Shown here: piece after piece, positions 54,786 through 64,000 of the stretch | How the letters are laid out: the number at the start of each line of letters is the position of its first letter | How positions within the stretch are numbered: the stretch's first letter is position 1 | Assembly: GCA_037176725.1 (NCBI GenBank) | Contig: JAZBRS010000014.1 | Coordinates: 71,530,501 to 71,594,500 of the forward strand | DNA length: 64,000 bases | From: Posidonia oceanica | Lineage: Eukaryota; Streptophyta; Magnoliopsida; Alismatales; Posidoniaceae | Reading direction: 5' to 3' | The notes under the pieces: model-generated | Told to the model about the DNA's origin: nothing | The model's input: only the letters and a program-made list of their open reading frames with translations | Databases searched by the model: none | Made by a program: the position numbers and the translations under genes

Positions 54786-57700
54786 CATGCAATGCGAATG
54801 ATATGCAAAAGATGCTGCCGAAGTTCAAGAGGACTTATCTTGGAAATCTGATGCCTGATCTTAAATCTGATTGTCCATGCTGAAGAACGCTCCGCCAGGG
54901 TCGCCCAAGTAGCTTAGTTGAGAAGATCCAACGGCCGGATCGGAATATATCCAGACTTCAAGGCAGGAGGCCAGAACAGGGGAGAAGATAAGATCTAAAT
55001 GTAAAAGGAGCCTAAGGGTGTACAAAGCAGGTCCTCCCACGTAAGTGGGAGCTAAGAGTGCTCAGGTGTGTGCGAGAGATGCCAGATGCAAGAATGCATG
55101 AATGCAATGCATGCAGAATGCAAGAAAAGACTTAGGGATGATTTTTCAAAAAACTGGGGACTTACATGCAATTTTGAAAAGATGGGGGTCTGAATGCAAG
55201 GATCTTGAAAGGTTAGAGGCTTTTATGTAAGGTTTTTGGGAAACGGAGGGCCTGAATGCAATTTTACAGAATGCAGGGTTCAAAATGCAAATTTTCAAGG
55301 TAGCCATGCATCAGGACAAGTTTTGAAATCGAATGGTAAATCGACATGCAATTTTGAAATCAATTAGGGTCTAAAGTGCAATTTTTCCAACAATACAGGG
55401 TTCTGAGTGGTCTGGAATGCAAACAGGGGCCTATATGTAATTTTTCAAACATGCAGGGGTAAAAATGCAATTTTATAAGCAAACTATGCATTTAAATACA
55501 TATTGTGAGCATGCAGAGGACCTATATGCAATTTTTAAATTATGCAGGGTCGAAAATGCAATTTTATAAGCAAAATATGCATTTAAATATATGCTGTGCA
55601 TCATGAAGGACCTATATGCAAAAATCAGATACTGTGAGGGAAAATAATGCAATGCAGTAAGAAAAATAGACAAATAAAACCTAAGTTAACAGATCAGAGG
55701 ATTAAATTGCAAATAAGAAAAGCAATAGGGACCAGAAATGCAATATAACAAGGTAAAATACGTGCATTTAAATCAGATTAATATCAGGAAGACTAACTTA
55801 CAATTAATTGATTTTTGGGTTTTTCCATGCAATTTCATATGATTTTAATTCAAAATTAAATGAGTTTTAAACAAAGGTAGGACCTGAATGCAATAAACTA
55901 AGAACTGAAACCGAAAATGCAATTTAGCAACAAAATAACATGGCAAAGAAAAAATAATGCTATAGTAACTGGCCGGCGGCCATGGACACTGTAGCAAATG
56001 CTACCAGTGCCCAAGAACGTAGGAAAAGGGGGGCTGACGCGGCACAGAGGGGCGGGCGAGCTTCACCGGAGGCAGGCGGATGTCTAGGTCGCGTCGGGGA
56101 GCGGCGGCGGGGCTCGGAGCAGGTCGGCGAAGACGACGGAACAGTGCCGGAGACTTTGGAGCAGACCAGGCGAAATCGGCGTCGGCGAAGGAAATGGAGG
56201 ATGAGGCTGTGTTTCTGGAAGCTTCGCGGTGCTTGGGCGATCGTCGGCGAGTGCTTTCAGGGCCGGAGCGGCGATTCGCGCGCAGGAGTCGTCGGAGAAG
56301 ATGAGTCAACGGCGGCGTTGACTCCGAGCGACGCAGACCGAAACCCTAGTCTAAAGGGGGGAGAAGCAAGAGAAGAAGAAGACTAAGCTAACGGTGTGGA
56401 GAGGTACCTGTTTCGACATCCGGAGCGCTCCCCTGACGTAGGTGACCTTTGCAGAAGTCGGCGAGGATGGTCCGACTGCTGGAGGCATCTTCGGCGGCAA
56501 GCGAGGGTCTGGATCTGCTCCTCACGTCGCTCCAGTGCTCGTTGGATGGTTGGACACGAGTCCTACAGACCGACGGACGAAACGGCTGTTTTGGGTTCAA
56601 CCGGAACAACCGGAGGTGAGTGGAGTGCTGTGTTGCTCCTCAGGCTGAACAGGAGGTTCCGGTGGGCTTCTGGATGCTGGGTGAAGGTTTCTGGATGGTT
56701 GGAAGGGTCTGTGGAGGCCTGGAAAGGAAGATCGCAGACGGGTGGATTTTCTGGCAGAAAAAGAGGCAAGTGTTTGTGGTGGTGGGTTTGATGCTGCGGT
56801 GGGGATGAAGGCTAAGCTCAGGTGGCTTAGGAAGGTGATGTTTCAGTGGATTAGAGGGGGAAGTTTGGGACGAAATGGTGGTTAGTGGTGTCGGGAATTT
56901 TGGGGAAGGTAGTGTTGGGTTCTGAGGAGGATTTCCGGCGGTATCGGGGGTGTTTCTAGGTTGGTTTTCAGTGTGGAAGGAAGGGTTGTAGTGGTGGTTG
57001 TCCGGGTGAGATTGGGGGCGGAGTTGGAAGAGATTTGGAAGGTCTTTGAGGTTCTGGAATGGAGAGGGATCAAGAGGAGGAAGAATTCCGATTTTTCAGA
57101 GGAAGAGGGGAGAATTCTCTCGGTTCTCTCTGGCTGGGGGAGTGTAAGGAAGAAGGTTCGTCCTCTGGGCAATGAAGGATGTGCGCTCCTCGTCCCAGTT
57201 GCTGCTGGTTTCGGATGGTTTTTGATCTGCAGGTTCTCTGGCTGCAATTAATGGCTCTGAGAGGTGGTGGCATGGTGCTTGCAGGTGCACGGGAGGAGGG
57301 CGGCGCACGCCGATCTGACCTGGGCAGAAGGCGTGCAAGGTGCAAGGACGGTCAGGTGGAAGGACGGTGAGCCGTCGACTGCGGAAGGCTGGTTGTGTCG
57401 GAGAGAAAAAAAAGAAGGCCAGAGAGGAAGCGGGAGAGGAAGAAGAAGGGAAGAGGAGGAGAAATCGGCCGTGGGCCGGGCCTGTGCGCGCGGGAGAAAA
57501 GGAAAGAAAAGAAAGGAAGGAGGAGAGGGGGGACGGGCCGGACCGGGCCCAAGAAAGAGGAAAGAAAAGAAAGAAAGAAAAATAGAAAGAAAGAAAAAAA
57601 GGAAGGAGAGTAGGGAGAGAAATAAATTAGATAAAAATAAAATAAAAATAAAACAAAAATAGGAAAGGTTCTTAGAGTGATTGTGTTTTAATTTGGGACC

Positions 57701-59133
57701 TTGATTAAGTTTTTTTAATAATTGTTTTTGATTAATTAGTTGGGTTTAGTGAGATTTAGTTTTGATTAGGGTTTTTAGAATTTTGTTTATTTTGATTTGT
57801 TTTTTATTTTGTTTAAATGTTTGTTAAGTCTTTTAAGTTGTTTTCTAATTACGTTTTCCTTGTTAAGTACCTGGGATGTTAATCAGGATTTTTTAAAGGT
57901 TGTTTTAAACTAATTAGAGTGGGTTTTGGATTTTTGATTTTGGTCCTTTTTTGCTTAAGTCTTTTCTATTTGTTTTTTGATTTTTGTTAGTTGAGTTCTT
58001 TTAATTAATTTCTTTTTTGTTGGGTCTTCTTGTTAAGTTTTTAGTTGGGTGTTTTTGGATTCTTGATCGTTTGTTATTATTATTATTTCCCCCTTTTTTT
58101 TTAATCAGGTTTTTGAGTTGTTCTTCTTATATTTGTTAGGTTTCTTCTTTTTCCTTAATTAGTTATCTTGGCACTTTTTAATTGTTTTCGATTGTCTTTT
58201 CAGGAAGGTTCTTACTTTGACTTGTTTTGATTGCTTTTTGGTTTTTTCCTTGATTTTACAGCATTTTCTTTCGGTTGGTTTCGCATTTTTTAGTTGCATT
58301 CTTGGTTTCCCTTTTTAGCTGGATTTAGTTAGGCTTTTGTTTTTTTTAATTGTTTGGTTAGTTTTTTAATTATTTCTTTTTAGGATTTTAACTTGTTTCC
58401 CCTTTGTTTTGGAGTTTTAAAGGTTTTCAAAGGTCTTTCAAGGTTTTGTAAGAGAAGAGAAGAGGAAATTAGAAAGGAGAGGAAAATGAAGAAATGGAGG
58501 AATAACTAGGAAAGAGAGGAGTTGAAGGAAAATAATTTTTTGAAAATAAAAAAAAATGGTAAAAATAAGATAAAAATAGGAATAAGATTGAGAACAGATG
58601 GAAGCACAAGGGGGGCCCACAGCCAGGCAAAAAAGAGGGAGAAAGGGAGGTGAAAAGGAGGAGGATAATCAGGAGAGAGAGGAGAGAGAAAAGAATAATT
58701 CGGGAGAGAGAAAAGGATAATTTGAGCAAAAGGAGGTCTTAGAGGTTCCGAAAAGGGCTGAAATTTGGTGGGTGCGTAGTCTAGGGTCTCTAGTCTCCGT
58801 CACAGGCTTTCGGTTTGGTTTTGAGAAAGTTTTCGAAGGATTTTAAGGTGTAGAAAAAGGGTAGTTTTGCCTAAGTTTCCTAGGATTTTTGGGAGTGGTT
58901 TTGGTTTGAAGTTTTAAGGGCTTTTTGGTGGGTTTGCTAAGTTGGGAAGGGTGAGTTTTCCTATGGTTTTTGGGTGGTTTTTGGGGTTGGGAAAGGGGTG
59001 AAATCTTAGGTTGAGTTTGGGCTTGTTTTGAGGGGAAAGAGGAAAGGAAAGGTGCGGGTTTGGACCTAGATTTGGGTTCAGAAGCCACCAGAAGATTCCA
59101 ATTAATTCGGCCTGTCAAAATGGGGTGTCAACA

Positions 59134-59138
59134 GTTAA
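59134..59138. repeat. Right target site duplication GTTAA of element C
   Basis: Directly follows the terminal CA of element C and matches 26513-26517. Confidence 0.96.
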
Positions 59139-59740
59139 CTTCCTCAAAGTCGTCCTTTACCCTGAATAGCTTACAAACGTCGTGCCAGTGCCTAAAAAAG
59201 ATGGACAAGTCTGCATGTGCATCGATTATCGGGACCTGAACATGGCAAGTCCCATGGATGATTTTCCACTATCGCACATTGACATCCTAGTCGACAACAC
59301 TGCAGGGAACAAAATGCTCTCTTTTATGGACGATTTCTCTAGCTATAACTATATCAGAATGGTAGAGGAGGATATGGAGAAAACATCATTCATCATCCCT
59401 TAGGGTGTCTTCTGCTACCAAGTCATGCCAGTTGGGATGAAAAATGCTGGTACAACCTATCAGAGGGCCATGACTGCACTTTTCCACGACCTCATGCATC
59501 AAGAACTTGAGGTATACGTGGATGATATGATTGCCAAGACCAAAGAGCCTTAGGATCAATTTGCCTGCTTAAGGAAGCTCTTTGACCGCTTAAGAAAGTA
59601 CAAGCTGCGCCTCAACCCCAGCAAATGCGTATTCGGGGTATCTTCTGGCAAGCTCCTGGGCTACATTGTTAGCCAGAGAAGGATTGAAGTAGACCCGATG
59701 AAGGCAAAAGCCATCGTGGATATGCCACCCCCAGGACAGA
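59134..59740 (+). pseudogene. RT of element B (main part)
   Basis: From FLKVVLYPE through VPVPKKDGQV, IDYRDLN, FMDDFSSY, YQRAM and EVYVDDMIAK to KLLGYIVSQ, in the order of a Ty3-type RT with catalytic Asp residues present. TAG codons at 59167, 59401 and 59551 interrupt it; the first two stand where element C has Trp. A frameshift near 59735 follows. Confidence 0.92.
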
Positions 59741-60790
59741 GAAAGAGGTCCGAGGCCTGCTCGGACGCCTGCAGTATAGCAGTCGGTTCATTGCGTAGCT
59801 CACGCCTATATGCGAACCGGTCTTCAAGCTCCTGAAGAAGAATGCACAGATTAACTGGAGCGAGGAGTGCCAAGCCGCCTTTGACAAAATCAAACAGCTC
59901 CTGACCAAGCCTCCTGTTTTGTCCCTCCCACGCCGGGGAGACCTCTGCTTCTCTACCGCTCTACTACGCAGCAATCCATGGGCGCCGTCTTGGGCCAGCA
60001 TGATGAATCTGGTAGAAAGGAGTACGCAATTTATTACCTGAGTAAGAAATTTAATGATTGCGAAGCTAGGTACAGCACAATGGAGAAGACCTGCTTATCC
60101 CTCTTCTGGGCTGCACAGAAGTTGAAGTACTACATGATGGCATACCCAGTCCGGCTTCTATGCCGACATGACCTCATCAAGTTCCTCTTCTAGAAGCCAG
60201 CAATGGTAGGCAGATGCGTCAAGTGGCAGGTACTGTTGTCTCAGTACGACATCACCTTTGTCACATAGCGAGCCATGAAGGGCCAAGCCATGGCAGATCA
60301 CCTTGCGGACTTTCCTTTGCCTGAATACCAGCCTCTACAAACGCAATTCCCAGATGAGGACATCCTCTTTGCAATGGAAGACTCTGAGGAGGACCCTGAA
60401 GACTTAGAGCATTGGCAGTTGTACTTTGATGGCACTGTCAACAAGAAGGGTCGAGGCATAGCCGCAGTGCTGACCACGCCGCAGGGGCAGATGATTCCCT
60501 TCGCAAGGAAGCTGACCTTCAAGTGCACTAATAATGAAGCAGAATACGAAGCATGCATTCTGGGATTGAAGGTCGCGCTTGAGCATGATGCGCAGAAGCT
60601 GCATGTGCACGGTGATGCCATGCTGGTGATTTCCCAGGTGAATGGCGATTGGAGAATAAAGGATCCAAAGTTAGTGCCATATCACGAACACCTGCTGAAG
60701 CTGATAGAGCAGTTTGCAAGCATCCGCTTCTCATATATGAACAGAGCAAGGAACGCATATGTAGATGCGTTGGCAACCTTAGCGTCCTAG
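59741..60790 (+). pseudogene. RNase H tandem domains of element B
   Basis: The first domain (GAVLGQHDESGRK, YYLSKKFNDCEARY) lies after a second frameshift near 59935, the second at 60413-60790 (WQLYFDGTVNKKG, TNNEAEYEA, VHGDAMLVISQ, YVDALATLAS) with all four acidic positions kept. TAG codons stand at 59796, 60191 and 60266 (Gln in C) and at 60788 (Trp in C). Confidence 0.88.
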
Positions 60791-62137
60791 CTCAGCATAC
60801 CTGAGGATCGAGCAGTAGATGTATCAGTTACACGCATGGAGCAGCCTACCCATTGCATGAGCATAGAAGAGGCAGATTTAGCAGAAGAGCAGCCCTGGTA
60901 CTGCGATATCAAAGCATTTCTTGAGTCTGGCAGTTACCCACCTGGCACCTCAGCAACAGATAGAAGAAATTTGGCACGTCTGGCGTCAAAGTATGTGTTG
61001 AGAGCAGGGCAGCTATACAGAAGATCATACAGCCAAATGCTCCTACGCTGCTTAAGCAAGTCAGAGGCCGACACCCTTATGCTCCAAGTTCATGCAGGGA
61101 CTTGTGGTCCGCATATGAACGGAGTGCTGCTGGTCAAGAAGATAATGTTGCAAGGCTACTTCTAGTCAACCATGGAGGCAGACTGCTGCCAATTTGTGCG
61201 TAGATGCCACAACTGCCAGATCCATGGTAATCTTATGCACGCGCCCCCGCAGGAAATGCACAGCATGTCCTCGCCATGGCCCTTCTCCACTTGGGGGATG
61301 GATGTCATTGGCGCCAGACACCTTGCAGCATCGAATGGTCATCGCTTCATCCTGGTAGCGATAGATTATTTCACTAAGTGGGTGGAAGTAGCCTCCTACA
61401 AGGCGGTCACTGCCGCGGTAACAGAAAAGTTTATCAGAAATAACATTGTCACCCCGTATGGGGTCCCGCATGCAGTCATCTCTGACAATGGCCCGAATTT
61501 TATTGCAAAGAGGATCGAAGAATACCTGCAGAAGCATCAGATCAAGCATCATAAATCCTCACCGTATCGGCCACAGATGAATGGAGCAGTGGAGTCTGCC
61601 AACAAAAACATTATGAAGATAGTGAAGAAGATGGCAGAAACCCACAGAGACTGGCACGATAAGCTCCTGTACGCACTCTGGGCGTACAGAACATCAGTGC
61701 GGACCTCTACAGGAGCAACCCCTTATTCGCTGGCATATGGCATGGAAGCAGTGCTGCCTGTCGAAGTGGAGATCCCTTCGCTGCGAATCCTGCGAGAAGT
61801 AGAGCTGGAAGAAGCAGAATGGGTTGAGGACCGCTGCGCCCAGCTCAACCTGATAGACGATCGTAGATTGCAAGCAATGCATAATGCTCGCTGCTACCAG
61901 AAGCGTATGGTAAGAGCATACCTAAAGAAGGTGCAACTCAGGAGCTTCCAGCCAGGTGACCTTGTCTTGCGAGCCATCCAATTGCTAGACGGTCGAGGCA
62001 AATTCCGACCCAACTGGCGTGGCCCCTTTGTGGTCAAGCAGGCATTCTCAAGCGGCGCAGTGATTCTTGAGGACATGGATCAGACTGGACAGTCAGAGCC
62101 GGTCAATGCATGCTATCTCAAGAAGTACTACCAATAG
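60791..62137 (+). pseudogene. Integrase of element B
   Basis: HHCC motif (HAGTCGPH, CHNC) then the DD35E triad: in the frame from 61172 these are Asp44 (WGMDVIG), Asp105 (ISDNGPNF) and Glu141 (GAVESANK), with 35 residues between the last two. The only break is TAG at 61163, a Trp codon in element C. The C-terminal end GKFRPNW...CYLKKYYQ is complete with its normal stop (TAG, 62135-62137). The core domain is thus open for 321 codons. Confidence 0.92.
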
Positions 62138-63627
62138 CCTGGCCCCAACCTTGCAGAGCATTTCCTCCCATCCTACCCTTTGCATCTTCTCTTCCTTGTG
62201 CATTCTCCCTGCATCCCAATCTCGTCCCTTGCATTCCCGCATTCTCTGCATATAGCCTTGCATTCTCTATCTCATCCTGCATACCTCCAGCAAAAATCAG
62301 AAATCCCTGCAAAAAATCATGCATTGCATTTGGCCCGATGATGAAATCGGACGTGCTGCCAGCTTTGGATGGAGTCTACCCTGCCTCAGCTGACACTACT
62401 TAGGCGTCTTAGCTAGTGAGGGAGTCACCTTTCAAATGAGAACAGGCGAAACAATCAAACCCCTTAGGACTTACCCCTCCCGAGGGAGATTAAATTCTAG
62501 GGCATGAGCAAATGTGAGCATAAAAGAATATGTCTGAGCATGGGCACAAAAGAAAAAGCAACAGAAGGCGAAGGCAGAAGTAGGCCCTAGAGATAGAGGC
62601 GTGTAGCATAACCCTGTCCCTCCGAACTGCTTTGGAGATGATCCATCACTTAGCACCTGGGAGCTCCGAATCCACTTCAAAACCCCAGCGCCCATTACCT
62701 CTAAGCCTGGGATAGCGGAAGCTTGCAAAAAAAAGAAGAAAAGAAAAAGCAAAAGGCAAAAAAAAAAGGAAGAGAAAGCAAAAAGAAAAGAAGCAAAAAA
62801 AAGCAACCCCAGAAAGAAAAAAAAGGCAAGCAACGCAATCCCTTAGAGATAAGCAAAGTTTGTGCCTGGGGAATCCACAAACCTTGCGAAGCCTTTAAAC
62901 TCATCAAGGCCGAGCAAGCAGCTCCCCAACTCCAACTAGGTGCCCACTACCTCCAAGTTAGGGGTAGGGGAAACCTACATGCCTATGAGGGAGCCAAAAC
63001 GATGCAAAAGAGTAGGTATAGGTCCTTGGGAGTTTGGTCTAAAGCCTGTCCTCACCACCCACCACCCCTGCACTGCAAATAACCCCTTCCTGAGCGCCAC
63101 GAGCAAGTTAAGAGCTTGAGTAGAGTCCAGTGAGTCAGGGACCCCTCTCTTCCTCTACAGCAGGCACCAAACACTCCTTATGCTGAGGGCTACAGCATAT
63201 AAGCTAAGTCATGCATACATCCATAGCATCTATTCCAAATCATGCACATCTCTCCGCATACTAAGCATAAACCCTGCATACATGCATAGCACAAGTCCTT
63301 TCTTTTCTTCTATCTTCCCGCTCTACAAAACTTGGCTCGGCATTGAGGCAGTACTTCTATCCGGCATGCGCTGACCGTCTCCCAGCTGCACTGGTCCAGA
63401 GCTCCGACCAACCACTTGCCCCAGCAGAGCTGCCCCTAGTCTGAATATGCTTTATATCTGCACTCTGAATGCTAACTGTTAAACCTGCTAAAGCTGCTGT
63501 ATTAATTTGAAATGATGCCCTTTACCTACCAAGTGTTGTATGCTTATACCTGAATTGATGAACTGCAACTCTGTTTACAGGTACCTGAGCTTTCTGCGCC
63601 AGTAGCCTACACTTACACTCCTGCGCA
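62138..63627 (+). other. Spacer between pol and the PMD-like ORF (element B)
   Basis: About 1.5 kb with no gene. It holds GCATTCTCTGCAT-like words, CTTAGCTAGTGAGGGAG (about 62407), GGGATAGCGGAAGCTTGCA then an A-rich tract (62709-62830), AGCAGGCACCAAA (about 63162), and a splice-acceptor-like TGTTTACAG|GTACCTGAG at 63580/63581, 48 bases before the next ATG. All these recur in element C. Confidence 0.7.
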
Positions 63628-64000
63628 ATGGGTTACCCAACTTTGGTCACTCCCATGCACTGTTCAGATGCCTTGCGAGAGTGGGTTGGCAAACTCACTG
63701 AAGTTGATCGCAAGAGGCTGCGCACTTGGGGGATTCCCTCTAAACTTCTGAAAGCAGCAGATGTTGAAGTGAATCGGCACCTCCTATGCGCTGCAGCAAG
63801 ATTCTGGAAGCCAGCACATCACGTCTTCCGCTTCGGCAGGACGGAGCTGACTCCTACGCTTGAGGAGGTGCGCCGGATCTGCGGCTTCTCTACAATTATG
63901 GGACCCCCAATCTTTATGAGGCGCGATGGATATGCTGCGGTCCTGAGCCAGCTGACTAGGCTCTCTGTTAAGCGTGTCCAGCAAAAACTTATCTGCACAA
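63628..64000 (+). CDS. PMD/DUF7745-like ORF, N-terminal part (element B)
   Basis: ATG at 63628, open for 124 codons to the window end. It follows element C's ORF residue by residue (TELTPTLEEVRRICGF, GPPIFMRRDGY), with conservative changes. It is stop-free, unlike the gag-pol of the same element. Family assignment is as for the copy at 34874-36076. It continues outside the window, so completeness is unknown. Confidence 0.75.
   Translation, partial: MGYPTLVTPMHCSDALREWVGKLTEVDRKRLRTWGIPSKLLKAADVEVNRHLLCAAARFWKPAHHVFRFGRTELTPTLEEVRRICGFSTIMGPPIFMRRDGYAAVLSQLTRLSVKRVQQKLICT

Larger units (their letters stand above)
26518..59133 (-). mobile_element. Element C: complete giant Tat/Ogre-type retrotransposon
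   Basis: 32,616 bp with GTTAA target duplications. In minus orientation: 5' LTR (59133-52625), PBS (52623-52606), leader, gag, protease, RT, RNase H, second RNase H, integrase, spacer, PMD-like ORF, minisatellite, polypurine tract and 3' LTR (32439-26518). Removing the solo LTR D and one target copy gives 27,469 bp, above the roughly 20-25 kb I recall for Ogre. The insertion disrupts the RT of element B. In one 200-bp stretch aligned by eye the two LTRs differ at about 5% of sites, mostly transitions, so insertion is not very recent. Gag-pol is broken by several stops and frameshifts, so it is not autonomous now. Confidence 0.97.
52625..59133 (-). mobile_element. 5' LTR of element C (6.51 kb)
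   Basis: Same order and ends as the 3' LTR. It is 587 bp longer, and 567 bp of this comes from the interval holding the 30-bp array. The distance from LTR end to TATA-like site is about 628 bp in both, and from array end to LTR start 4349 against 4330 bp. Confidence 0.95.
59134..64000 (+). mobile_element. Element B, right part (RT to PMD-like ORF)
   Basis: Continuation of the plus-strand element cut at 26517. It contains the remainder of RT, both RNase H domains, integrase, the spacer and the first 124 codons of the PMD-like ORF. It runs past the window end, so its 3' LTR is not seen. Confidence 0.95.

Overview
This is intergenic DNA of an angiosperm nuclear genome made almost entirely of giant Ty3/gypsy LTR retrotransposons of the Tat/Ogre type. 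No bacterial, viral or ordinary host gene is supported. The assignment rests on LTRs of 3.3-6.5 kb ending TG...GGATTACTACA, a primer binding site matching the 3' end of plant tRNA-Arg, a gag with a CX2HX4HX4C knuckle, a retropepsin with a D-N-G-S active site, RT, two consecutive RNase H domains, a DD35E integrase, and an extra downstream ORF resembling the plant-mobile-domain/DUF7745 family. I cannot name the species.

Layout. 1-2308 is AT-rich flank without a supportable gene. 2309-7668 is a plus-strand LTR, followed by a tRNA-Arg PBS (7670-7687), a leader, a broken gag (9278-11454) and a 3' region rich in tandem repeats, with pol missing (element A, non-autonomous). 15611-18932 is a second, shorter LTR of the same superfamily carrying unusual GTTGGACGC hairpin modules. 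18933-20417 is an unclassified LTR-like segment (X) with a different set of GC-rich hairpins. 20418-26517 is the leader, gag, protease and start of RT of a plus-strand element B. At 26518-59133 a complete minus-strand element C interrupts the RT of element B, with the 5-bp target duplication GTTAA on both sides. Element C is 32.6 kb as found, or about 27.5 kb without its own insertion. Its 3' LTR is 26518-32439 and its 5' LTR 52625-59133. Inside its RT lies a plus-strand solo LTR (D, 40093-45234) with target duplication CATGG. Element B resumes at 59134 with RT, RNase H, integrase and the start of its PMD-like ORF, which runs off the window.

The order of events is therefore B, then C into B, then D into C, followed by loss of one LTR and the interior of D. 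All gag-pol frames are broken by stops or frameshifts. The PMD-like ORF of element C is fully open (400 codons), and that of B is open as far as it can be read. In element B every premature stop I could place is TAG, mostly at Gln CAG or Trp TGG positions, a pattern suggestive of methylcytosine deamination.

The most unusual material is non-coding: 30-bp arrays upstream of the probable LTR promoter whose copy number differs by about 19 units between the two LTRs of one element; a PBS-like 11-mer inside every LTR; conserved leader and 3' hairpin blocks; and hairpin modules in the 15611-18932 LTR and in segment X.
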